A stretch of DNA of 64,000 bases from Taudactylus pleione. Its lineage: Eukaryota; Chordata; Amphibia; Anura; Myobatrachidae. The translations under genes were made by a program, and so were the position numbers. The DNA lies in NCBI GenBank assembly GCA_031769625.1, contig JAUIMM010000204.1, positions 812,001 to 876,000 on the forward strand, given 5' to 3'. This document shows, in pieces, positions 34,590 through 45,432 of the stretch (position 1 is its first letter; every line of letters starts with the position of its first letter). The notes beneath the pieces were generated by a model that made no database searches, was not told the DNA's origin, and saw only the letters and a list, made by a program, of their open reading frames with translations.

Positions 34590-34762
34590 GGGTATATTTA
34601 CTAAAGTGCTGGTTTTTAGTAGTGGAGATGTTGCACATAGCAACCAGTCAGATTCTAGCTATTCTCTTCTAGAAGGTGCTATATAAATGTCAAGTAAAAT
34701 CTGATTGGTTGTCATGGACAACATCTCCACTTCTAAAAACTTGCACTTTAGTAGATATACCC
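34590..34762. mobile_element. GGGTATATTTACTAAAGTG snap-back MITE
   Basis: Left GGGTATATTTACTAAAGTGC and right CACTTTAGTAGATATACCC are inverted. Arms continue through GTGGAGATGTTG / CAACATCTCCAC and CAACCAGTCAGATT / AATCTGATTGGTTG. Same family as 39.60-39.78 kb. Confidence 0.8.
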
Positions 34763-35115
34763 TTTGGCGACCTGTTTCATAACTTTGCCATTTAAATCAT
34801 TTCATGAGCTTAAATTCAAATCGAGCTGTATTCTTCAAAAACTTTGAAAACACAATTTTATATTGCTTCTAGGCTTCTGTAATCTTGTTTTGATCATACA
34901 AAACAGAAATTTCCATTTTACAAGCATAAATTACTAATGAATAATAATTTACTAGAGTATGGAGGAAAAAAAGGATTAGCCAGAGATAAAAGAATTACAT
35001 ACATTATAAGGTTGTTTGTTAACATGATGCTTTTAGCAGTAAGGTGAAGTATTAGAGTTATTGATAAATGAATATTCTGATAACATTGGATATTGTACAT
35101 TTTTATGTGATGATA
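34763..35115. other. Unassigned AT-rich DNA
   Basis: Nothing recognised. Confidence 0.5.
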
Positions 35116-35268
35116 TGGTGGAAAATTTCTGTTCATGCTGAATAAATGTGTTTTTGCACCTATATTGGCGTACAGTTTCTCCTAGTTACCTAGAAGGGAA
35201 AATGTTTTATAATTCCCTTACTTTTCCATGAAACATTTTGCTTCTTGTGTGAATGTCATTGCATTACG
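35116..35268 (+). repeat. Dispersed repeat copy 1
   Basis: About 150 bp containing CACCTATATTGGCGTACAG, GGGAAAATGTTTTATAATTC and TTTTGCTTCTTG recurs at 37722-37862 with roughly 85% identity, same orientation. It starts near an AATAAATGTG word. Family unknown; could be an LTR or tail fragment. Confidence 0.7.
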
Positions 35269-36224
35269 AGTGGTCCCCATATTTTGTAAGGAAGTGTAGC
35301 CAAGTTTTTAAAGGAAATTATTATTAGTTGATTATATATGCACATATAATTTAATGACTTGCTTGTCTATTTAGGTTTCATATGAAGACTGCTTGCAGTA
35401 TCCTGCAGGAAATAAAAGGATACCAATCCTTAACAAAGGGGAAAAATATCATATATGATGTATAATATTTATGGTATTGCATCTACAACATAAGCAGCAT
35501 ATAGGCTATATAAGGTGTTTACTCAACAATTTAATTTTTGCGAAAATCTTTAGTATCCATCTAGTGTCAGGAAGAAATCTCATTCTACTTTCTTCCTACT
35601 GATGATTGAGAAACTGTCATATTTATTATTTCTTTTTATAGAATTTATTTCCTATTTAATGACAGCAGTAAACCTTTGCTAATATCTGTGAAAAACTTTG
35701 GAAAACTAAAAAAAAAAAAAATCCATGCAACCTTTCACTTATGTAGAGGTTTATTTTGAATCTACACTGTAATTTTTCATATGTAGACTATAAGACATAC
35801 AATGTTCATTAAGTACACATAAAACACATCCTTGAAACAGTGCATCAATCTGCACAAATACATTGCTAAGTACAGCATTGTCCATACATTAAACATTGCA
35901 TCACCTAGGCAAGTGTAAACAAGCCCAAAAAGGGGATTTCTGGAATAAATGGATAAAATGTAGCAATAACATACTATTTGAATCAAAAGATACTGTTAAA
36001 AACTATAGTTACATATTTACTGTATAATGTACACATCAGCTTTCCAATCTTCTCCAATATTGATTTCTAGCATCTATGATGATGAAAGCGTAATGCTGCA
36101 CGTTACAATGACAATGGTTTGCCCCACTAGCTATTTTCTCAAATTTATGAATTAGCCATAAGGAGATACTTTACTATTAATGTACTTTATGTGAGTGTGT
36201 GTGTTTGATGTACTATTTATTCTT
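35269..36224. other. AT-rich DNA, nothing recognised
   Basis: Nothing recognised beyond a poly-A run near 35710. Confidence 0.5.
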
Positions 36225-36315
36225 ATTACCAGTTATTTATATAGCGCACACAGATTCCGCAGCGCTTTACAGAGAATATATATATATATCTATCTATATA
36301 TATATATATATGCTC
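36225..36315 (-). mobile_element. Short L2-type tail fragment plus (TA)n
   Basis: AGTTATTTATATAGCGCAC and TTCCGCAGCGCTTTACAGAG match the tail of the other L2-type copies, followed by a TA/TC-rich simple repeat to about 36312. Confidence 0.6.
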
Positions 36316-36809
36316 CTCTAAATCAACAGATTATGACATAATTACCCTTTATCAGAACCTGGACATATGTAGTGATCAGTGTGTTTTCTGAAAAATTATA
36401 GCTTTGATATCTAGGATCACCGTTCGTTCACCTGTACAACAAATTAAAATATTGTTAAAGGTGTAGCATTACATTGATTAATACTGGTTGTTAGAGATGT
36501 CTCATGGTGTTGAGTTGCAGCATTGAGAGTAGGAAGATGCAAATGTGACACAAACATGAGACAATTACATACGTCAAATGTAAACAAATAATTCAAAATT
36601 CTGAGTATAACATTTGGAATCATGTGGCTGCATGTGACAGGGCCATTCTAGAAAGGACCCATATTCTGTACTGGACTGTTTTCAGGACTGTTGAGAAATT
36701 GTAGGTTTCTGATGTATTGCTTCTGGCAACACCTCATAGACATTGCTACTCACATCTATCCTTTTATCTGCAGTAATTACAAATGGCTGAATACATGAAT
36801 ATACACTTA
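36316..36809. other. Unassigned DNA
   Basis: Nothing recognised. Confidence 0.5.
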
Positions 36810-37032
36810 GGGGTAAATTTACTAAAGCTCGATTATAATAGATTAAAAATTGATCTAAACCAATCAACTTCTGAATCGCAAATTTACTAACACTTAAAAA
36901 TCGATATATAAAAATAGAAAAATTGTCTATTGTTAAATATATGATTTAGCCCCTGAAACACAACATTGATGTTGATCGATTTAGATCGATTTTTTTTAAT
37001 CGATTAAAATCGACCTTTAGTATATTTACCCC
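36810..37032. mobile_element. MITE, GGGGTAAATTTACTAAAG ends
   Basis: GGGGTAAATTTACTAAAG at the left is inverted at the right as CTTTAGTATATTTACCCC. The interior is rich in ATCGATTTA / TAAATCGAT words. Flanked by TTAG on the left. Related in its ends to the TTAA-site family. Confidence 0.7.
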
Positions 37033-37721
37033 ATAGACTGGGAGGACAAGTGACTCCACTTCTGATCTATTTTAATCAAAATTGCTGGGATTAGGTTCCT
37101 GGGTGTTGAGAAAGAAGTGGATGGAGGTGGATACGATTTACCTGTAAAATAGGATTGGCAAAGTTAGATTTTATTAATAAATTAATAACATGAAATTCTT
37201 TTTTAGACATGTTAAACTATAGATCACACTTACATTTGAACATTAAAAAGTCTCAATACATGTTTCTCTAAATTGCTGAAAAGAAGTTGTAAAACAACAT
37301 CGTAGGTGAAATTAGGATAAATCATTGGACATTAATAGATTTGTAGATGGCAGAACAGGAAGATGGAGGCTCAAAAACTCAAGTATATCAAATATATTTA
37401 CTTAATAAGTGTCACTTTACTTTGTGTAGAAACTAATATGTTGCTGCACTATTACTAATTAATGACCATACTGATTGCCTTTATCTTGGACATTGTCAAA
37501 GTGCCAAAGGACCAGTTAGGGTTAGTTTAAGGATCCCATATCCCTGTAGCGGACAATGGCACAATGTCACCTGCATTTGCTACATAGTCCTGAAAGACTA
37601 TAAACATTACAATTACAAGTGTATATTTTATGTTTGTTTCTCAATTGTGCTTTCCACATCAGCGCTCATTTTATACCACATTACTATTTCATTTTTAACA
37701 GAACTGCTAAACATCATTTCA
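37033..37721. other. Unassigned DNA
   Basis: Nothing recognised. Confidence 0.5.
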
Positions 37722-37862
37722 TAATTTCTGTTTATGCTAAATAAATATGTTCTTACACCTATATTGGTGTACAGCTTCTGCTAGTTACCCGGAAGGGAAA
37801 ATGTTTTATAATTCCCTTTCTTTTCTATAAAACATTTTGCTTCTTGTATGAATGTCATTGTA
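37722..37862 (+). repeat. Dispersed repeat copy 2
   Basis: Partner of 35116-35268; contains CACCTATATTGGTGTACAG and GGGAAAATGTTTTATAATTC. Confidence 0.7.
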
Positions 37863-39602
37863 TTGTAGATCATTATTATTATTTTATTTATGTTGCCTTT
37901 ATCTGTTACATCACGCAGACAATATAACAATGACAGCCCCTATGTGTCTTGTATAAATCAGAGGAGGAAACACTATTCTTACAGAGACAAGAACTGGATC
38001 TATAGAGACAGGAGTTCCCACTCACCCCTTTTTTAGTTTTATTGTCCTAATTTCAGTTTGTTTTATATTTCATATTTTAAAATTCCAGCTTGATGCCTGT
38101 GTATTTTAATCTGAATGATGATGTCAAAATGCATTATTTGCACTGATCAACCGTCAGTCTGTGAAATTGTTATTCTACTTGAATAACAGATTTGGGTAAA
38201 CTCTTTGGGTACTGACTAGAGAGGAGAGATGTGCAAAAAGATTAAGAAAAAATTGTTCTGCAAAAAATTAGTTTGGTTCCACATTTGGCTATGACATTTT
38301 GCATGTGTTGTCAGTTAAATTTGGCTTTGTGTTTTACCCCAATCACACCACAAACCCGTCCTTATCCCAGATCATAGACAAAGTATAGCAGTAATCATCA
38401 CATTACATTACCTAACACCTATGGCTTTTCCACCACACAATTTGCTTTGTAGGAGAAATTGCTGCATTGTTATGACTTGTTTAAAGCATATGTACTATCA
38501 TGAGGCAAATTGCAGCAACTCATTCTACAACTATTTTGTTAGTCATATATAGCCCTGTAAACCCCTACATTTCTGATTATTTGCATTTATTTACAGAAAT
38601 GAAGGCTGCCATGTTTATTGATCAGATTGGGTACAATGAATCGATAATATCCTTGAACAGGACATTACATTATAGTTGCATAGTAAGTTTTTAAGGATCA
38701 CATTCAACAACAAAGTGTAAATGTGTAGTATACTATTATATACCAAGCAGCAACCAGTTTTGATTGATGTGGAGCAAGTTACAATGAAAACATATTTTGG
38801 TTGCTGTGGTTACTGTATTTCACAGCCATAATAGACTTACTTAACTGAACAATAAAATATATACTAAACTATACTATTTTAAAGTTTATTGCTTCCCTAT
38901 AAACTGTTGAAGTAGTGAGATTTACTAAGAAAAAAAATATATGGGGTTCATAAATAACATTACAAGTGCAAGCGACAGAAGGCAATCAATAGCCCTAAAG
39001 TGGCCACTAAACTTAAAATATAAGTTGAGCCAATATATAAGGACTATTTGTCTGTAACCTTCACATACCAGAACATTAAATAGTTCATATTAAGGAATAT
39101 ATTTATCATTGGTGGCTAAGTGGCTGTGGTAACGATGTACTAATGATAATTATCATTCAGGGGCTGGTGTCAGAACCCCAGCACAACTCCCTCCCTTTGG
39201 GATATACATTTTCCTTTGGCTGCTAGCCCAACGCTGTCAGCAAATGGAGTTTAAGCTAAGTGCATAGGACTCTTACCTAGCGGGGGATCTAGTTAGGCCT
39301 CTCTAGCATCTTCTGACCCTATGTTAAAGGTGAGATAATGCTGTCCTGATATGGCATTTCCTTACCATATCTTATTTCTCTGGCGTTAACCTTTTAATAA
39401 ATTAAATGAAGATACATGATTGCCATTCTCAGGAGAAAACCTACTGTTTCTCCAGAACTGATGGCAGCTTAACATATAGGCCCATATATGTTGTATATGT
39501 GCACATGTGTAGTCTGTACTCACCTTTGTAATCTGCCATTTTAGGTTCTGATGGGTTCCAATCCTTAAAGGGACTTTTAATTTTTACATTTTTTCTCTCT
39601 TA
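37863..39602. other. Unassigned DNA
   Basis: Mostly AT-rich. 39090-39475 starts TTAAGGAATATATTTATCA and has inverted words GAGATAATG and CCTTACCATATC, so may be a decayed TTAA-site MITE. No gene. Confidence 0.4.
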
Positions 39603-39779
39603 TTGGTATATTTACTAAAGTGCAAGGTTTATAGAAGTGGAGATGTTACCCATAGCAACCAATCAAATACTAGCTATTATCTTCTAGTAGGTGCTAGATA
39701 AATAAGCAGAATCTGATTGGTTGCTATGAGCAACACCTTCACTTCTATAAAACCGCACTTTAGTAAATATACCCCTTAA
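39603..39779. mobile_element. GGTATATTTACTAAAGTGC snap-back MITE
   Basis: GGTATATTTACTAAAGTGCA and CGCACTTTAGTAAATATACC are inverted, followed by TTAA at 39776-39779. Arms continue through AGAAGTGGAGATGTT and CCAATCA / TGATTGG words. Same family as 34.59-34.76 kb. Confidence 0.8.
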
Positions 39780-41789
39780 ACTGTGACCCTCCCTCATTTA
39801 GCGGTATGGTGAAAAACCCACAAACAGATGATAGAACCCCAGATTTTTTAATGGCTTTTGCACCTTGTGAAATTACAAAGAAATAGACTGTACTGGCACC
39901 TATCCAATTGGGTACCACTGTTTAAAGAGGTGGACCCTTCTCCTCTGCAGAATTGTCTTCAGAATAGGACACTGGTGTTGGGTTAATCTTGGTAAAGAGA
40001 TTACGCTGAAACACAACCCCACCATATTATCATGTAAAGGAACGTAGAGTTTAGCAGTTAACATTAAAAAAATATAGGCATCCCCTTTATGAAACTAGTT
40101 ATATTATCTAATGTGCATAACACACATAGTTCTTCAATGATCACAGACTAGTTTTTAAACCTTTAATTCTAAGAGCCCTACAAATAAAGTTGTCATGTGT
40201 GAATGTTACCAGCAGATAGTCCTGGTAAAACTCTGTTCTTTGAACAGCAAACAGTATATGGAATGATCTTCCGGTTGAGGTGGATAAAAACGTGTAAATT
40301 GATCACAGGCAATATGTGAAATAATAGTGTCTGGCTATCAGGTGAACAGAACAGGACCAGATCTCCTACTAAAATGTTATTTTAATCCCTAGTAAGTGTT
40401 GATAAACACTCAGCTGTCTGTCCTGTTTGGGAGTCCCTACAACTGCTGACCCCATGTATTTTTCACTGTTCACTGGATCAGATTAGAATTCTCTACATTC
40501 TACTGTCTGTCCTATAAAGTGTTTGCATGTGCGTGGCAGTATATAAATACAAATGTACATTACCTAAAAAGGACACTGTTATAAATCATGGAGAGCAGTC
40601 TGAATGCAAACATACGTTTTCAATACAATTCTAATTATATTCACAAACTTTATATATTGTCTGTTTTAGGTAACAGAGTAGGGTTGTTGATGTTAAAGCT
40701 TCAGCCACTTGGAACACTAAATAAATATTTTATTTTGATCTTTATTTGATTTCATACTCCTGAAATTTGTTTACAGACTAAGTGGTACCTTAAAACAAAT
40801 CTAGATAAAAAGGCTTATGTAAAAATATTGTTTTTGTTTATTTAAACCATGTTTACTGAGTGTCATATTATTTTATACATCTGCATGATAACCCAGTTCC
40901 AGAACTGTAACCCCCCATCTTCCTTACTCTATCCCTGGAGAATATCATCTGGATTAGACAAGAACCTGAATTCTTCATTTCATTACTGGTTATATTATTG
41001 TTGTGTGTGGGGTGCAGAGAGAAAAGGATTCATTGTGTTTATAATGTTTATAGATTTATATTTGGATTGGTTACATGACATTACCTTTTTATTTAAAAGA
41101 TCCATTATAAAATCAAGTAGTGCATCAGTACAGAGAAATGCCAACCAACAGCAACAGATTATTTATAATTATAATTATTATTATTATATGACCAGCTAAA
41201 TAACGGGAGAAGGAAGCATTGGTAAGGTTAGCCAGGATAAGTAATAATGCTGGGGAAAAGCACAATGCTCTACATAATAATGTGCTGTTTTATTCTTTAT
41301 ATATAATAATCATACAGGTTTGGGATGTCTTATCCAGAAAATGTTTTAATTAGATAATGCTAAAATACATAAAGGAAAATAAATTATTGCTACATTTGGT
41401 AAAAAAAAAATATTTTCACATTCTTACCAAATGGTGAGCACAATTACCAAATGTTACTTCCTACGTTTAGTATGAGTAGCTCTAATAATGTAATGAGGAA
41501 AGGAATTTCAGGGGCTGTAGAGGAAATATTGGAGATTTTGTTTACCAAATAATGTCTTAATAGACCTTACTGTCTAAATGCCCTAAATCAAGGGGGAAAA
41601 AACCTTATCTGAGAAAACCCAAGACACATTCTTCATCTATATATAATCATAGCTTTTAACTGTCCCTAATTTTCTCACAGATTTCCTCAGGTTTTAAAGG
41701 TAGATCCCTGGAAATGACCCTATTTTTCACATCCACCCACATATATTTCTATTAAATAATTTTGATGTATTGAGAGATTACATGTTTAG
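39780..41789. other. Unassigned AT-rich DNA
   Basis: A 116-codon frame at 40849-41199 shows no domain and ends in a Tyr/Asn-rich AT repeat. Not called as a gene. Confidence 0.45.
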
Positions 41790-42085
41790 CCATTGATGTG
41801 AGTCTCAGTTACCCTGGGTGTATGGCAGACAACTAATTACAGATCCTAATGCTTCCTCCTCGCCAAGCAGGCAGGTCCCCTTTCTTGTGTTAGAACAAAG
41901 ATTGTGTGGGGCTGGAGTAATGTGCTGCTCTGAGCATCCTCTGCTGCCTGGGAGGAGGGGGAGGATAGGAAAGAGGGGGGGCGGGGGTAGACTGGTCCTG
42001 CAGGAGGAATTCCTTTCCCAGGAGCTTTATGTTGGGGGAAGGGGTCCCTGAGCAGAGAACTCTGGGAAATCCCCTCTCTCAAGTC
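41790..42085. other. Isolated GC-richer patch, possible exon or promoter
   Basis: G-rich sequence (GGGAGGAGGGGGAGG, then a poly-G/GGGCGGGG run near 41970-41985) stands out in AT-rich DNA and shows no inverted ends. Short frames on both strands have no recognised domain. It could be a regulatory region or unrecognised exon. Confidence 0.25.
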
Positions 42086-43344
42086 ATACGATGGACAGAT
42101 TACACAGCCAATCCAAAAATCCTATATGAATGTATATGTTAACATTCCATATACAATACAGAAGTGGCTGATATTTTATGTGGAAATTGCAAATTGCTTG
42201 CTTCATGGTACAAACGATGAGATGCCATGTAATTAGATTTCCTACAGCAATGATATGCATTTACTATCAGCAGTGATTCATTTACTAGATGCTGAATATC
42301 CTATGTCATTCTGCAATGGATGTTATTGGAATTTTTGAAAATAAAAAAAGAAGTCCCTTTATAAAAAAAGAAACTTTGAAGTATTCATAAATCAAGCTTT
42401 GGATTGTATAATGAAAAATAATACCAACATAAACAGCTATACAAAATAGTTGTGAACCCTGGAATTTCGCCTTTCTGTAATAATCATTATATATGAATGA
42501 GCTTGATGAGAATTTTTTTTTAAAAAGTTACATTTTAAAACAGACTAGAAAGTGAAAGCATCAGCACACATACAGTATAGGCAAAACTATGACTGTGGAA
42601 TATCACCATACATAATTACTCTACACATCATAGTTTAGGTTATTGCAGCTTTTACAAACGGCAATGATGGTGGTATACTGTGTAACACAGGACTCTAGTA
42701 TTACCGGTAGCTTGGGGGCACGGATTTGAATATAATGTAGAATCTAGAGAGACTTTATTCGTGGAACTACATGACGCAGCATGTCCTGATTATTTCTTTG
42801 ACTTGCTGTTCCACAATTGCTTAAGATCCACACATCGCCCAACCCTGCCCTAGAGCTTACAATCCATAACCTGCACCTACATTGTATGCTCCTCAGACAG
42901 GACGCGAACATTTCAGGACACGCAGGTGTGACAGACTGTGCGATTATGAATTGTAATGAAACAGCACTAGCTAGTGGCGAATAGACGAACTACATTGGTA
43001 CAGCTGTCAGATGTAAAGGATCATATGTACTGGACTCTATGAAGTTGGATAAATATAATGTAGCCTATCAGATCTGCTAACACATGTTTGAATGTTTTCT
43101 GGTCAGGCCAAGATTACCAAGATCATTTTTTTTCCAATAATTGCCTGTATCCAAGTTTACTGCCCCTTCACCATGCAGCCTAGGGACACCCACATGACCA
43201 TAAATATTACTTTTTGTGTGCTGTATAAATAGAGAAGTGCAGAATCCCACATTTAGACGGAACAATGAATACAATGTGAAGACAAGCAGTTATATGGCCA
43301 TTTTTAAAGTAGAAAGAAAATGCACTGTCTGGCAGTGCAGTTTG
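42086..43344. other. Unassigned DNA with a faint L2-tail trace
   Basis: 42836-42872 contains CCCTGCCCTAGAGCTTACAA like the L2-type tails elsewhere. The rest is not recognised. Confidence 0.35.
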
Positions 43345-43689
43345 TACACTGGAGTGGCAAAAGTAATGGGATAGCAGTAGGTGAAGGTAATGGTAGCTGG
43401 CGCCACTGTAATGTGAAATCTTGGAAATGCCCAGACCTGCATCAGTTGTAATATGACATCTCGTGAGTCAGTTTGAACACCTGCTGGATGTGACATTCCA
43501 TTTCCGAAGTTGTGCGGACATTCAATATCTTATTTGATCTACAGTGTCACGTGTGTACCGGGAATACCTCATAGAAGGAATTATACCACCCACCATTGAC
43601 AGTATAGTGCTCGCCTACAGGTGCTTAATGATCATGACCAGCGGCGCCTGGCCATAATTATCTGTGCTAATGGACAAGCGACACTGGCC
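43345..43689 (+). pseudogene. Tc1-like element, 5' end and transposase N-terminal relic
   Basis: The end TACACTGGAGTGGCAAAAGT is of Tc1/mariner type. The plus strand reads TVSRVYREYLIEGI (43541-43582) and, in another frame, VLNDHDQRRLAIIICANGQ (43622-43678). These are the paired helix-turn-helix and linker part of a Tc1-like transposase, which binds the element ends. A frameshift separates the two pieces. The catalytic core is missing. Confidence 0.65.
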
Positions 43690-44030
43690 CCTATTTAACA
43701 ATGAAGCTTTACCCCTTTACTGCTCGCTAAATGGGTTATGACACCCTTTCTGAATTTTAGCTCCCCATTGCCGGCAAAGGAAACCCTGCGGTACCTTTCC
43801 GGCTTCAGCGAAGCCTTCCAGGCACTGTGCCGGATCCCTGTGTCAAGCACATGTGCAGACGGACCGTCACGCATTACACCGGGCTCCATTGGTGGCAGCG
43901 TTAGGCTGCCCAGCGGTGGACCTCGCCGAGGAGGAGGACTTCGCGGGACTTTGCTGGAGAGGTAAGTATTGGTAAATACCAGTGGATTTTTCGTTAGTAT
44001 CACAGTGATACTAAATTAAACATTTTTGTT
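43690..44030. mobile_element. CpG-rich MITE replacing the Tc1 core
   Basis: Sits between N- and C-terminal Tc1 relics. Begins CCCCTATTTAACAATG and ends near CATTTTTGTTTAACCC. The interior is CpG-rich with hairpins such as GGTAAGTATTGGTAAATACC and TTAGTATCACAGTGATACTAA. The ends resemble the GGGGCCCATTTAT family loosely. Frames on both strands here are chance. Confidence 0.5.
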
Positions 44031-44130
44031 TAACCCAACTGAACACTTATGGGATGTGATGGAGAGGTCCATTTGCACCCAAGATCCATGGAAACTTATC
44101 CCAGGAGATGGAGGAGCGTGTGGGGGAGGG
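44031..44130 (+). pseudogene. Tc1-like transposase C-terminal relic
   Basis: The plus strand reads NPTEHLWDVMERSI, matching the NP.E.LW block with the catalytic Glu near the C-terminus of Tc1 transposases. It belongs with the N-terminal relic at 43.35-43.69 kb. The two catalytic Asp regions are absent. Confidence 0.65.
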
Positions 44131-44192
44131 AGCAATATGAATGTAAGAATTTAAGGTAGACAAGCACCAGGATGGCTATATACTTATATATT

Positions 44193-44213
44193 TATAGAGA
44201 GAGAGAGAGAGAG
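44193..44213. repeat. Short (GA)n run at a PLE end
   Basis: GA run directly next to the outer PLE word (minus strand) GTGAGTGCCAGATTTTTCTC. Confidence 0.7.
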
Positions 44214-44300
44214 TGAGAAAAATCTGGCACTCACTAAAATAAAGTCTTGCTTACCCCGTTGCCCTCCGCTGACCGTGCAGTATCACTGCACTGAACAACA

Positions 44301-44368
44301 GCACTCCAAGAAACGGCGGCACTCAGGTATTTGAAATAAAGACACACACATGTAGCAGCAGTCTACAT
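44301..44368. repeat. PLE inverted terminal segment, 3' copy
   Basis: Starts GCACTCCAAGAAACGGCGGC and includes TTGAAATAAAGACACACACA. Inverted match at 47037-47104 with a single T/G difference. Confidence 0.9.
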
Positions 44369-44369
44369 C

Positions 44370-44432
44370 TTTTTTTTTTTTTTAGCAGTCTACATCGACA
44401 TTTCAATGCATCAGCATTTTCATCAGGACACA
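44370..44432 (-). ncRNA. Hammerhead-like motif in the PLE tail
   Basis: Minus strand: CTGATGA (44426-44420), one extra A, stem II AATGC/GCATT with loop TGAT, then GAAA (44404-44401) followed by TGTCGATG. The core is intact but stem III (GTC/GAC) would place G at the cleavage position and stem I is weak, so probably inactive. Position between the GC-rich tail patch and the outer terminus matches the 48.4-kb motif. Confidence 0.4.
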
Positions 44433-44890
44433 AAAAGAAAAATAATACACACCTTAAATAAGTGCTCCTCTTCACCAAAGTTCCATGTGCAAACACCCTG
44501 CTTCCGGCCGGGATCGCGCCGTTGCGCACATAATGATGACATCACCCATGTGCACCAATCACCATGGTAACAACTAGTAATCGGAAACATACGTGAATAC
44601 ATGACAGAAAATCACAATACAAAAAATACAACAGTGCCCTCTAGAAATATAAGGATACTATCAATGGCATAAGATGCAAGCTAGCAGCAAAAACTTTTAA
44701 AACAACAGAAAAACAGACATCATAAAGGATGACCATACAATAAATGACACTATACTAGAATGAAAATGGTCATTCCAGCACCATAACGTACAAGGAAAGA
44801 ACAGTGCCGCTATACCTTCATCCAAATCATAGAAAGGTAGTTAAAATACAATAAAGCATCATATCAATTACAGTAAAAAAGAAGAATGAG

Positions 44891-45304
44891 TCAAAGAAAA
44901 CAGTGAAGTCCCATTGTCTCATTAAGTCCTTTGGGGCTCAATGAGTCAAGGAGAAAAATCCATCTGGACTCCTTTTGCAAAAGAATCCTAGATCGATTAC
45001 CACCCCTCACTAAAGGAGGTACATGATCAATAATCATGTGTCGCATTGCAGTAAGTGAATGCCCTGCAGTGGCAAAGTGTTTAGCCACAGGTTGTTCACT
45101 TGTACCAGAGAGAATGGCGGCACGGATCGAGGATCTGTGCATCGCCATTCTCTCTTTAAATTGACGATCGGTCATACCGATATAGTATTTTCCACAAGGA
45201 CATATAAGGGCATAGACCACAAACTTACTGGAACAACTTAAATGATGGGAAATTTTAAACCGTTTAGCAGAGTATGGATGTTTGATTGTGTCACCGGTTA
45301 ACAT
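44891..45304 (-). CDS. GIY-YIG endonuclease domain of PLE
   Basis: 137 codons encoding the C-terminal domain of a Penelope-like element. It contains FVVYALICPCGKYYIGMTDR (GIY as VVY, YIG intact), then the conserved Arg and basic stretch KERMAMHRSSI, VAKHFATAGH, and the conserved Glu in KESRWIF near residue 119, ending in LSPKGLNE. It would nick target DNA to prime reverse transcription in the nucleus. Upstream in the same frame lies a Cys-rich knuckle (CFKCAGCVTC, about 45315-45345), so the Met at 45304 is not a true start. A frameshift in an A-rich run near 45365-45390 and a TGA at 45433-45435 separate it from the RT. A related copy is at 26.10-26.56 kb. Confidence 0.85.
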   Translation of the reverse strand: MLTGDTIKHPYSAKRFKISHHLSCSSKFVVYALICPCGKYYIGMTDRQFKERMAMHRSSIRAAILSGTSEQPVAKHFATAGHSLTAMRHMIIDHVPPLVRGGNRSRILLQKESRWIFLLDSLSPKGLNETMGLHCFL

Positions 45305-45432
45305 ATAACCACAGGTGACACACCCCGCACACTTAAAGCAAGCTTTTTTAAGGGGACCTAAAAAATTTTTAGATTTTTTTTACCCAAACATGACACATCA
45401 GTGTGTATTAAATAATCACGTAAATTTTTTCC

